Origin: Alkalicoccus daliensis
GTDB lineage: Bacteria > Bacillota > Bacilli > Bacillales > Salisediminibacteriaceae
Assembly (NCBI RefSeq): GCF_900103955.1
Contig: NZ_FNIL01000010.1
Location: 59,523-119,109 of the forward strand
Length of the DNA stretch: 59,587 nucleotides
Direction of reading: 5' to 3'
Position numbers and translations under genes: made by a program. Below are positions 16,498 to 24,150 of this stretch, one piece after another. The first letter of the stretch is position 1; the number at the start of each line of letters is the position of its first letter. Under the pieces are notes generated by a model. The model was given only the letters and a program-made list of their open reading frames with translations. It ran no database searches and was not told the DNA's origin.

Positions 16498-17382
16498 ATG
16501 CATAATGTGTTAATACTAGGCGGCACAAGATTTTTCGGTAAAAGGCTGGTAAAGAAATTGGAAGAAAAGGGAATAGAGGTAACGATTGCAACGAGAGGAG
16601 AAAAAGATATTTCTTTTTCTAAAAAAGCAAAACATGTAAAAGTGGACAGGTTTAACAGAAAGTCGATGGAAGAAGCATTCCAGGACACTGTCTGGGATGC
16701 TGTTTATGACCAAATTTGCTTTAGTCCGGATGATGCCCAGGATGCTGTTGATATATTTCAGGGTAAAACAAAGAAATATATTTTTACTTCCACTCTCTCA
16801 GTATATGACATGAATGATAAGGGGGAGAAAGTAGAAAGCGATTTTAATCCTTATTCCTATCAGCTCAAAAAAGGACGTAAAGAAAAATTTGAATATGGAG
16901 AAGGGAAGCGGCTTGCAGAAGCTGTATTTTTCCAAAAAGCGGATTTTCCAGTTACAGCTGTGCGACCGCCAATTGTGCTGGGGGAAGACGATTATACAGA
17001 ACGGCTGCACGATCATATAAGAAGAGTTATTAACCAGGAGAAGATAGGTATTGATAACCTGGAAGCAAAACTTTCTTTTGTAGATTCAGATGATTTGGCA
17101 GATTTTCTAATGTGGGCAGGAGAAAAAGATGTCACAGGCCCGGTAAATGCTTCTTCCCCGGATCAGCTTACTTTAGCAGAGTTTATAAAAGAAGTAGAAA
17201 AAGCAGTAGAGAAAAAAGCAGTAATAACTTCTTCCACTGAAGGAAAGGCGTCACCAATGAATTTTCCTGTTTCATTTTATCAAAGCGTTCAGAAGGCGGA
17301 AGAATGGGGCTATCAATTTAAATCATTATCTGACTGGTTCCCGCCGCTCGTTCGTTTGTTAGCTGAAAAAGAAATCCAATAA
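16498..17382 (+). CDS. NAD-dependent epimerase/dehydratase-family (extended SDR) protein
   Basis: This 294-aa protein starts at ATG 16498 with AAAGGAGG upstream. A Rossmann fold begins at residue 3 with VLILGGTRFFGKRL (GGTxxxG dinucleotide loop) followed by ATRGE. The catalytic region has FTSTLSVYD near residue 100 and YGEGKRLAE near 139, where Tyr and Lys form the YxxxK pair. Related bacillus proteins are annotated as sugar-nucleotide epimerase-like or mRNA-binding-like SDRs, and the substrate is not predictable. It stands as a single-gene unit; a terminator lies 190 bp downstream. Confidence 0.82.
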   Translation: MHNVLILGGTRFFGKRLVKKLEEKGIEVTIATRGEKDISFSKKAKHVKVDRFNRKSMEEAFQDTVWDAVYDQICFSPDDAQDAVDIFQGKTKKYIFTSTLSVYDMNDKGEKVESDFNPYSYQLKKGRKEKFEYGEGKRLAEAVFFQKADFPVTAVRPPIVLGEDDYTERLHDHIRRVINQEKIGIDNLEAKLSFVDSDDLADFLMWAGEKDVTGPVNASSPDQLTLAEFIKEVEKAVEKKAVITSSTEGKASPMNFPVSFYQSVQKAEEWGYQFKSLSDWFPPLVRLLAEKEIQ

Positions 17383-17865
17383 AATCCTGGTTTCAGAAAA
17401 GTATTAAAGCGATATTGTTATAAGGTTCACAGCTGGATTTTCAATGATGGATCAGCCAATATGTTTTTCTTTCTGGAAAAAAGTTAGTTAATTTTTCCAC
17501 AGCAGTTTGCAGATGATACAAAATGGGCAGAAACTTAAAAGAGCGGCTGGCAGATCATCACCGTGTAAAATGTAACAGGACGAATTTTTTATCGTCCTGT
17601 TTTTTATGGGCACGTCTTTGAAAAACAGGCTGCAATGATTCAGTTATCTTCCTTACATTCATCTAAGATTAGCTGAAATTGATTATGTTGGCAAAGTATA
17701 AAAAACCATGACATCATTCCAATTCAATTTTTGTTATAATTTAATGTGTTATTATGCTTTATTGAATTAAGTTTTCTTTTTGCAGCAATTAGCTTATGAG
17801 GATTAAGTACATATGTATAAGGCAAAAAAACTGTAAAAATGTATCTTAATTGTGGGGAGAGAAAA
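17383..17865. other. Gene-free stretch upstream of chrA
   Basis: It contains the terminator at 17574-17606 and a TATAAT hexamer at 17735-17740 that could be the -10 element for chrA, though no good -35 was found. No ORF with a ribosome site was seen. Confidence 0.4.
17574..17606 (+). terminator. Rho-independent terminator
   Basis: AACAGGACGA / TCGTCCTGTT arms, an 8-nt loop, then TTTTT. It probably ends the transcript of the SDR gene, about 190 bp upstream. Confidence 0.8.
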
Positions 17866-19047
17866 ATGAAAGAATCATACATAGGACGTTTGATCGAAAT
17901 CCTGATTGTTTCTTTAAGGCTGGGCTTAACTTCATTTGGAGGTCCTGTAGCTCACCTGGGTTACTTTCGGGAAGAATATGTGGAAAGAAGAAAATGGCTG
18001 AAAGAAAATGAATATGCAGACCTGGTGGCTTTATGTCAGTTTCTTCCAGGTCCCGCTTCCAGTCAGGTCGGAATAGGCATTGGAATAATAAGAGCCGGCA
18101 TTCCAGGAGGAATTATTTCATTTCTTGGTTTCACAACACCTTCCGTCATTATACTGATACTTGCGGCTGTTGGCTTTCAGCAACAGGGCTGGGTCGATAT
18201 CGGAGTTGTAGATGGCTTGAAAATTGTTGCGGCAGCAGTTGTTGCACATGCAATTATAGGGATGGGGCAGAACTCGGCGCCGGATAAATTAAGGGCAACT
18301 ATCGCGGCAGCAAGTTTTATTATCTTAATACTGCTGCCCCAGACATGGATGCAGATCAGTGTGATAGCCGGGGCTGCCCTTTTAGGAATATTCATTTACA
18401 AACAGGAGGAATCTGGAAATAAGGCTTCCTTTACCGTGCAGATTTCTCAAAAAACTGCTTATATCAGTTTAGGGCTGTTTTTTGGATTGTTGGCATTTCT
18501 GCCCATAGTGAGAGAGTGGACAGATTTTCTCTGGATACAAATGTTTGACAGCTTTTACCGAGCAGGTGCTCTTGTTTTTGGCGGGGGGCACGTCGTCCTT
18601 CCGCTGCTTGAAAGAGAAGTAGTGCCTGCAGGACTGGTAACTGAAGAGATTTTCTTAGCAGGGTATGGTGCAGCGCAGGCTGTGCCGGGACCGCTTTTTA
18701 CTTTCGCCAGTTATTTAGGAATGGCGGCGAATGGAATCCCAGGGGCTCTCATTGCTACTGCTGCGATATTTTTACCTGCTTTTTTACTTGTGATAGGAAC
18801 TTTCCCTTTTTGGATGAAGCTTAGTACTTATACAAAAGCGAGAGCAGCTTTGAAGGGGGTGAATGCTGCAGTAATAGGAATTTTACTGGCGGCATTTTAC
18901 GATCCTATTTTTACATCAGCGATTAATTCGGTAGTGGATTTGGCATTTGCTGTTTCATTGTTCGTGTTACTTATGTATTGGAAAGTCCCTGCCTGGAAAA
19001 TAGTACTCTTAGGAATTGGAGGAGGAATGCTGGTGCATTTCATCTAA
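17866..19047 (+). CDS. chrA: Chromate transporter, long-chain ChrA type
   Basis: ATG 17866, preceded by GGGGAGAG, gives 393 aa; an upstream in-frame ATG has no ribosome site. Two homologous CHR halves are seen. The first has LGLTSFGGPVAHLGYF, REEYVERRKWL and QFLPGPASSQVGIGIG. The second has AGALVFGGGHVVLPLLEREVV and GAAQAVPGPLFTFASYLG. About ten to twelve hydrophobic spans place it in the cytoplasmic membrane. Characterised members export chromate by proton antiport. Many environmental bacilli carry ChrA without chromate exposure, so the natural substrate may differ. Convergent with the cyd operon across a strong terminator. Confidence 0.9.
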   Translation: MKESYIGRLIEILIVSLRLGLTSFGGPVAHLGYFREEYVERRKWLKENEYADLVALCQFLPGPASSQVGIGIGIIRAGIPGGIISFLGFTTPSVIILILAAVGFQQQGWVDIGVVDGLKIVAAAVVAHAIIGMGQNSAPDKLRATIAAASFIILILLPQTWMQISVIAGAALLGIFIYKQEESGNKASFTVQISQKTAYISLGLFFGLLAFLPIVREWTDFLWIQMFDSFYRAGALVFGGGHVVLPLLEREVVPAGLVTEEIFLAGYGAAQAVPGPLFTFASYLGMAANGIPGALIATAAIFLPAFLLVIGTFPFWMKLSTYTKARAALKGVNAAVIGILLAAFYDPIFTSAINSVVDLAFAVSLFVLLMYWKVPAWKIVLLGIGGGMLVHFI

Positions 19048-19082
19048 CTTTCTCACAAATGCCGAACTTCATATAATTTAAA

Positions 19083-19119
19083 CAGCGCCTGTGTCTCAAT
19101 AATTGAGAACACAGGCGCT
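19083..19119. terminator. Bidirectional terminator between chrA and the cyd operon
   Basis: AGCGCCTGTGTCTCAAT pairs with ATTGAGAACACAGGCGCT, a 17-bp nearly perfect stem with one-base loop and short T-rich flanks. It serves the convergent chrA and cydS ends. Confidence 0.85.
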
Positions 19120-19155
19120 TTATAATGATTGTATCCAAATAAAATTAAATGCCGG

Positions 19156-19317
19156 TCAGTTGTAGGTTTCCTCTTCAGGATTCTCGTAGTCAGTTTTTTC
19201 TGCTTCCTGCAAAAAGGCTGGTGGAGCTGCTTTTGCCCCCCAGATAAACACAAATACTACACTGCATATAAGCACTAACTGAGGAGCGACAAAAATTAAG
19301 AAATCATGAAAGTCCAT
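19156..19317 (-). CDS. cydS: Cytochrome bd oxidase small subunit (CydS-like)
   Basis: This 53-aa protein starts at ATG 19317 after AAGGAGGG, 23 bp downstream of cydB; a longer upstream reading has no ribosome site. One membrane helix (FLIFVAPQLVLICSVVFVFIW) is followed by GAKAAPP. The pattern FLI..AP..V...SVV..F..G.K resembles the single-helix CydS subunit known from Geobacillus cytochrome bd, as recalled from that structure. The acidic tail (EKTDYENPEEETYN) extends it beyond the ~33 residues of Geobacillus CydS. Position and helix fit a third oxidase subunit that packs against CydA. Confidence 0.7.
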   Translation of the reverse strand: MDFHDFLIFVAPQLVLICSVVFVFIWGAKAAPPAFLQEAEKTDYENPEEETYN

Positions 19318-19339
19318 TTTAAAATCCCTCCTTGCATTA

Positions 19340-20356
19340 TCATCGTCTTCCTTCCACGTATTCCGCATCAAAAAGGAACAGCCGCATTAACAGGTACAAC
19401 GATGGAACAAGCAGAAGAAGTCCACCGATAAACGCGGTGATCAATGCTATTGCCATCGTTTCGTTTGTAAATCCATCATATATCGTTAAATAAGGATATA
19501 AGAGGTACGGCAGGTGAGAAGCCCCGTAAGCAAAAAATGCTGCGAAATACTGCACCATAACCAGAATAAAAGCGATGCCGTAATTACGTTTTTTCCAGAT
19601 CAGCCAGGTGGCAGCGGCAAAAGCAATAAAGGAAATTACAAACATCCACCACAGGTCCAGCATACTGTTGAAATGTACCGGATTTCTCCGGCCCAGCAGA
19701 AGGAAAACCACTATCCCCATAATAATAGAAGGGAAAGCCCAGCTGAGTGCATATTTGCGAAGTAGAGATAAAGCTTCCTCATCTTTTGCTCTGGCTGCAT
19801 AATAGGTAAGGAAGGCTGCAGATATAAACAAGACACTTACAATAGCCAGTCCTACTACGCCCCAGGAATATAAACTCGTGAAGAGTTCCCCATAAAGCAT
19901 TTCTACGTTTCCATTTTCCACCCGAATATATCCGCCTTCTGAAATTGTTAATACGGTAGTTAGGGAGGCAGGAATTAAGAGTCCGGTAGCTCCATAAAGA
20001 AAGTCATAAAAACGGCTTTCTTTCGCGCCATAAGTAGCAAAAGCATAATAGGAACCGCGTATGGCGAGTAGAATGATTGCAACGCTTCCCGGTACCAGCA
20101 GCGCTGTTCCATAATAATAGGCCGTATCTGGAAAGAAACCGACAATGCCGATGAAAAAGAAAACCAGAAACACGTTCGTGACTTCCCAGACAGGGGAAAG
20201 ATAGCGCTGGATGATAGAATGAATTACGTGATTTTTATTTGTCCGTTTTGAATAGTAGCTGAAGAATCCAGCTCCAAAGTCAACGGAGGCTACGATAAGA
20301 TAGCCATATAAAAACAGCCATAGAACTGTGATTCCTAAAACTTCATACGTCATCAA
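19340..20356 (-). CDS. cydB: Cytochrome bd ubiquinol/menaquinol oxidase subunit II
   Basis: This 338-aa polytopic membrane protein has about eight spans, beginning VLGITVLWLFLYGYLIVASVDFGAGFF, the conserved CydB N-terminal span. The sequence then continues with the PVWEVTNVFLVFFFIG segment typical of the family. It lies 24 bp downstream of cydA. With CydA it forms the oxygen reductase that oxidises menaquinol at low oxygen or under respiratory stress. cydC and cydD, often in the same operon in B. subtilis, do not follow here. Confidence 0.92.
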   Translation of the reverse strand: MMTYEVLGITVLWLFLYGYLIVASVDFGAGFFSYYSKRTNKNHVIHSIIQRYLSPVWEVTNVFLVFFFIGIVGFFPDTAYYYGTALLVPGSVAIILLAIRGSYYAFATYGAKESRFYDFLYGATGLLIPASLTTVLTISEGGYIRVENGNVEMLYGELFTSLYSWGVVGLAIVSVLFISAAFLTYYAARAKDEEALSLLRKYALSWAFPSIIMGIVVFLLLGRRNPVHFNSMLDLWWMFVISFIAFAAATWLIWKKRNYGIAFILVMVQYFAAFFAYGASHLPYLLYPYLTIYDGFTNETMAIALITAFIGGLLLLVPSLYLLMRLFLFDAEYVEGRR

Positions 20357-20380
20357 ACCCCTCCTTTACTCATACTGAAT

Positions 20381-21727
20381 CTATACTTCATAATTATCTA
20401 TTTTCCGTTTATGCATTTCTCTTTCCACCGGATTCTGTTTGAACATTTTCCTCAATACTCCGGCACATGTCACGCCTAGTACCAGATAGAGCCCAGCAAA
20501 AAGAATCAGCATTAAACCGACCTGCTCTGAACTTGTTGCAGCTTCAGAAGTTCTCATAATTCCATTTAAAATCCATGGCTGACGCCCGACTTCTGTAAAG
20601 ATCCATCCGGCTTCTATAGCGAGGATGGAAAGCGGCGCACCGGCAGCAATCATCATCATAAGCGGTTTATTAAACGGGTTCCAGTTTTTCTTCCAGTTCA
20701 TTACTACAAATAGTGTACTTACGGCAGCAAGATACATACCAATAAACACCATCAAATCAAAAAAGTAATGGATAAATAATGGAGGAAGTTCATCTTCCGG
20801 AAACTCATTCAATCCTATCACTTCTGTATCTGGAGCAAACCCTGCTAAAATACTGAGAGCATATGGAATTTCCAAAGCGTACTGAACTTCATTGTCTTCT
20901 GTGAGTATGCCCCCAAGAATTAATGGAGCTTCTGTTTCCGTTTCAAAATGCCATTCTGCAGCAGCAAGTTTTTCCGGCTGGTATTCGTGAAGATATTTTC
21001 CGGAAAAGTCTCCAATAATTGCAGTACTGATTGCAAAAACTGCTCCCGTAAGCATTGTCAGGTGCAGGGCTTTTTTATGGTAAACAGATTTATTGCCGCG
21101 GAGTATTTTCACGGCTGCAATGGCTCCGAGAACGAACGCTGCTGTTAAGTAACAGGTAATAATTACGTGTGAAATTTTTGTTGGAGTAGCAGGGTTAAAC
21201 ATCGCTTCCAATGGATTCGCACTTGTAACTACTCCATCTACAATTTCAAATCCCTGCGGCATATTCATAAACGCATTTACCGTTGTAATGAAGAACGCAC
21301 TAGCTGTAGCCCCAATTACTACGGGAATAACAAGCAGAAAGTGTCTCATTTTAGTTTTGAATCGATCCCAGGTATAAAGGTAAATCCCTAAGAAAATAGC
21401 TTCAAAGAAAAAAGCGAACACTTCCATAAACATAGGCAGTCCAATTGTATGGCCGGCCGTCTGCATAAAATTCGGCCAAAGCAGACTAAGCTGAAGACCT
21501 ATCGCGGTTCCGGTAACTACTCCGATTGCTACAGTGATTACAAAACCACGCGCCCATCTGCGTGCGAGAAGTGTGTAATGAGGATCTTTGCGTTTTATGC
21601 CCATCCACTCAGCAATTGCTATCATCATGGGAATTCCCACACCGATCGTAGCAAAAATAGCATGAAACCCTAAAGTTAAATAAGTCAAAATTCTGCTTAA
21701 GAGGACCGGGTCATTATCAAAAAACAT
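20381..21727 (-). CDS. cydA: Cytochrome bd menaquinol oxidase subunit I
   Basis: This 448-aa protein of short Q-loop type is full length for Firmicutes. Visible family features: the N-terminal heme ligand His in LGFHAIFATIGVG (about residue 22), WARGFVITVAIGVVTGTAIGLQLSLLWPNFM with the quinol-site region, FMEVFAFFFEAIFLGIYLY carrying the proton-channel Glu pair, and GRQPWILNGIMRTSEA near the C-terminus. About nine spans are seen. It is first in the cydA-cydB-cydS operon. The 169-bp region to the divergent regulator gene holds a palindrome at 21812 that may control it. Confidence 0.95.
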   Translation of the reverse strand: MFFDNDPVLLSRILTYLTLGFHAIFATIGVGIPMMIAIAEWMGIKRKDPHYTLLARRWARGFVITVAIGVVTGTAIGLQLSLLWPNFMQTAGHTIGLPMFMEVFAFFFEAIFLGIYLYTWDRFKTKMRHFLLVIPVVIGATASAFFITTVNAFMNMPQGFEIVDGVVTSANPLEAMFNPATPTKISHVIITCYLTAAFVLGAIAAVKILRGNKSVYHKKALHLTMLTGAVFAISTAIIGDFSGKYLHEYQPEKLAAAEWHFETETEAPLILGGILTEDNEVQYALEIPYALSILAGFAPDTEVIGLNEFPEDELPPLFIHYFFDLMVFIGMYLAAVSTLFVVMNWKKNWNPFNKPLMMMIAAGAPLSILAIEAGWIFTEVGRQPWILNGIMRTSEAATSSEQVGLMLILFAGLYLVLGVTCAGVLRKMFKQNPVEREMHKRKIDNYEV

Positions 21728-21811
21728 TCTTTCTCCCCCTCTTTATTAATCAATCAAATTAGCCTTGAAAAGGTGATAAGGTTATAATAATAGATAATAT
21801 CATGCAGGTTG

Positions 21812-21829
21812 ATAGGGGATAACCCCTAT
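21812..21829. promoter_or_regulatory. Palindromic operator candidate between cydA and a NarL-type regulator
   Basis: ATAGGGG and CCCCTAT form perfect 7-bp arms around ATAA. The layout resembles the GC-rich palindrome reported for staphylococcal NreC (recalled as TAGGG-N4-CCCTA). It lies 68 bp upstream of the regulator start and 85 bp upstream of cydA, placing it to act on either or both. Confidence 0.5.
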
Positions 21830-21896
21830 ATTATGTGAATTTGTGAGCAAATTTTGAACAGCAGCTTATTTTTAGTTTATTAAGGAGGTATTTTGG

Positions 21897-22469
21897 ATGA
21901 GAGTGCTGATTGGAATTGAACAGGAACTTATGCGGTACGGTTTTATCCAGCTCCTTAATGATTTAAAGCATGTGGAGTACACAGTAGCAAAAATAACCAG
22001 GGAAGAAATTCTACGTGCTGCAAGAAAGTATCCTTTTGATTTTATCGTACTCCACACCGATCTGAAAGGAGCTGTAGGTTACGACTCCATTTTTAATATT
22101 GCGTCTCCAGAAACTTTTAAACTGCTTATAACAAGTCAAAATCAAATAATAAGCTCAAGTCAGGCTGATGCAGTTTTATCAGAAACTTTGACGCTGGACG
22201 AATGGATGGTTATGCTCGATAAGCTTTTCAGCGGAGAAAAATTGTTTAATTCCACAGCTGAAGCATCTTCTCAAAATGAGCTGATAACTAAGAGAGAAGA
22301 AGAAGTATTCCGGCTGAAGCTGCAGGGTTACAGCGTGGGTGAATCAGCTGCATATTTAAATATATCCCCTAAAACAATCGAAAACCACCGGCGAAATATA
22401 GCAAAAAAAGCGGATTTAAAAAGTAATAAGGACTGGGTGGAAACCGGAAAACAGCTGGGATTTATTTAA
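21897..22469 (+). CDS. NarL/LuxR-type regulator with degenerate receiver domain
   Basis: This 190-aa protein starts at ATG 21897 with AAGGAGG. The C-terminal HTH (about residues 127-185) is intact: LITKREEEVFRLKLQGYSVGESAAYLNISPKTIENHRRNIAKKA. The N-terminal ~115 residues have receiver-like length and pattern, but the acidic pocket is EQE. The phosphoacceptor position in FIVLHTDLKG is occupied by His rather than Asp, so phosphorylation is unlikely. No histidine kinase is adjacent. Divergent from cydABS with a NarL-type palindrome between them, it is a candidate respiratory regulator; this is inference from position. Confidence 0.75.
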   Translation: MRVLIGIEQELMRYGFIQLLNDLKHVEYTVAKITREEILRAARKYPFDFIVLHTDLKGAVGYDSIFNIASPETFKLLITSQNQIISSSQADAVLSETLTLDEWMVMLDKLFSGEKLFNSTAEASSQNELITKREEEVFRLKLQGYSVGESAAYLNISPKTIENHRRNIAKKADLKSNKDWVETGKQLGFI

Positions 22470-22473
22470 TGTA

Positions 22474-23115
22474 TTATTTTTCCGCCTCCACCAGGCCGAC
22501 CCGCTGCATGAAAAACATTGAATTCATCATATTATTATAAGTAAACCAGGCAGTATTGCCTGTCGTAATCTGCGAGCCGCTCTCCGGAAGAAAATCAAGA
22601 TCAAATTGGACATTTTTAGTTATCTCTCCCTCCGGAAGGTAAGTGGGGCAGAAGATAGTCCATGTTAAATTTGATTTTTTGAGTAAATGATAAACTTCTG
22701 CATGTTCCTGTGCAGCTCTCGTAGATCTTCTTTTTGATTCATTGGATTGAAAGCGAAATTGAGATGGCTCTGATCTCGCCTGAAGAATACCAGCAGTTCC
22801 AATAGAGATAAACCTCTCCACCTTTTTATTCTCCATTTCTTCAATAATTGCAGGGACTGCTTCAGTAAGGGTGGTCGTCTTATCAGTGGATAAAGCGCTG
22901 AATACAATATCAGTGTTGTTTGAGATTGCCCTGGATATATCTGCTGGATTTTTGGCATCTCCAACTACTGGCTGAAAATTTTCATTTTTTTTCACAGCAT
23001 CGGCTAACCGATTTTCATTTCTGACAAGCGCTGTAACTTGATGTCCATCCTGAAGAGCCTGCAGTGTAAATATTCTGCCGACTCTGCCTGTTGCTCCCAG
23101 TATAGTTATGTTCAT
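22474..23115 (-). CDS. NAD(P)-binding atypical SDR (NmrA/YwnB-like)
   Basis: ATG 23115 after GGAGG gives 213 aa; a five-residue upstream extension lacks a ribosome site. The N-terminus is a Rossmann motif (NITILGATGRVGRIF, GxxGxxG), with VTALVRNENRL as the second strand and ribose-phosphate loop and FSALSTDKTTTL later. The active site resembles atypical SDRs that act as reductases or redox sensors (NmrA group). The function is not predictable. It is convergent with the NarL-type gene, with only 4 bp between their stop codons. Confidence 0.8.
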   Translation of the reverse strand: MNITILGATGRVGRIFTLQALQDGHQVTALVRNENRLADAVKKNENFQPVVGDAKNPADISRAISNNTDIVFSALSTDKTTTLTEAVPAIIEEMENKKVERFISIGTAGILQARSEPSQFRFQSNESKRRSTRAAQEHAEVYHLLKKSNLTWTIFCPTYLPEGEITKNVQFDLDFLPESGSQITTGNTAWFTYNNMMNSMFFMQRVGLVEAEK

Positions 23116-23242
23116 TAACAAAACCTCCAATAGTTACAATTTCAGTGAGTAGCTATTCCCATTATAGCTCTTTCCTAACCGTATAGCTCGACAGAGAAAC
23201 TATAAACTTTGTACTATGGAAATAGTAGAGGTGGGGGTTGAA

Positions 23243-23965
23243 ATGTTTGAAATGGTGGATGCAATCAGTCAAATTTTTAGGGAGCCATTTATGAATGCAG
23301 CGAATCAGGCAGAATCAATTCCTGTATTGTTTGCTTTTTTATTAGGAGTGGTCGGCGCTATGGCACCCTGTCAATTATCAGGGAATATAAGTGCAATGAC
23401 ATTGTACGGCACGAATTCACTGCGAAAAGGAATCTCGTGGAAGGAAACCTTCATGTATGTACTAGGAAAAATAACTGCTTTTTCCGGGTTAGGGCTGATT
23501 GTTGTTCTTCTTGGTAAAGAATTTCAGCGTCAGCTGCCGCTGTTTTTTGAACCTATGAGACTTATTCTCGGACCTTTGTTAATAATTATTGGGTTATATA
23601 TGCTGGGAGTCTTCTCCTTAAAATTTTTTATGTCTTTCTGGCCGAAGAAAGTAAATAAAAGCGGGAAGTGGGGAGCTTTTTTATTAGGATTCAGCTTTTC
23701 CCTGGGGTTTTGCCCCACGATGTTTCTATTGTTTTTTGTTATATTAATGCCTGTGTCCCTGGCATCAACTGCCGGCTCTTTTCTTCCTGCTGTTTTTGCA
23801 CTGGGCACTGCCCTTCCGTTCTTATTTTTGATTTTTGTCATATGGTATCTTGAATTAGGAGGAAGAGCGGTATCTAAAAGCCGCAGAATTGGAGAAAGAG
23901 TCCAGCAGGCTGCGGGGATTTTCATGATAGTGGTTGGGGTGTTTGATATGCTGACATTTTGGTGA
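23243..23965 (+). CDS. CcdA/DsbD-like thiol or metal transporter membrane protein
   Basis: ATG 23243 (MFEMVDAISQ) follows GGTGGGGG and gives 240 aa. Six or seven hydrophobic spans are seen. Two pseudo-symmetric Cys motifs, AMAPCQLSGN in span 1 and GFSFSLGFCPTMFLL in span 4, match the pair of membrane cysteines of CcdA/DsbD-type electron carriers and the UreH-like relatives. It may pass reducing equivalents across the membrane or transport a metal. The PCQLSGN variant differs from the SPCVFP of the true CcdA at 55393-56130, so the two are probably not redundant. A TCGACA-N18-TACTAT promoter-like pair lies upstream at 23190-23219. Confidence 0.7.
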   Translation: MFEMVDAISQIFREPFMNAANQAESIPVLFAFLLGVVGAMAPCQLSGNISAMTLYGTNSLRKGISWKETFMYVLGKITAFSGLGLIVVLLGKEFQRQLPLFFEPMRLILGPLLIIIGLYMLGVFSLKFFMSFWPKKVNKSGKWGAFLLGFSFSLGFCPTMFLLFFVILMPVSLASTAGSFLPAVFALGTALPFLFLIFVIWYLELGGRAVSKSRRIGERVQQAAGIFMIVVGVFDMLTFW

Positions 23966-24019
23966 ATAATTCAAAATCAGCGTTGAGCAGCAGCTGCTGA
24001 TGCTAATATTCAAAATTTG

Positions 24020-24048
24020 TTTACTTTTCAATATATGTATTTTATAAT
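24020..24048 (+). promoter_or_regulatory. Sigma-A-type promoter of the leucine/acyl-CoA operon
   Basis: TTTACT at 24020-24025 and TATAAT at 24043-24048 are separated by exactly 17 bp, about 100 bp upstream of the first gene's start. No sigma-E consensus was recognised in the leader, although the B. subtilis yng operon is reported as sporulation controlled. Confidence 0.6.
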
Positions 24049-24115
24049 TTTATGTAACAGTGGTGTCATCCTGAACGATTGCTCAGTCTGCCGCCACTAT
24101 CTTTTTGCATCAAAA

Positions 24116-24129
24116 TGTAAGCCCTTACA
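24116..24129 (+). promoter_or_regulatory. cre-like palindrome upstream of acyl-CoA dehydrogenase
   Basis: TGTAAGCCCTTACA is a near-symmetric 14-mer that matches the CcpA consensus TGWAANCGNTNWCA except for C in place of the central G. It lies between the promoter and the ribosome site, where a repressor would block elongation. Catabolite control of this operon is plausible. Confidence 0.5.
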
Positions 24130-24150
24130 TTATTGAAGGAGAGTGGCAGA

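Noticed and set aside
21830-21865. Rex or Fnr operator upstream of cydA (TTGTGA-like elements)
   Set aside because: TGTGAATTTGTGAGCA is a direct rather than inverted arrangement and does not match either consensus well.
23530-23925. 131-codon minus strand open frame
   Set aside because: Antisense to the CcdA/DsbD-like membrane protein; Pro/Lys-rich composition is typical of the reverse strand of a hydrophobic gene.
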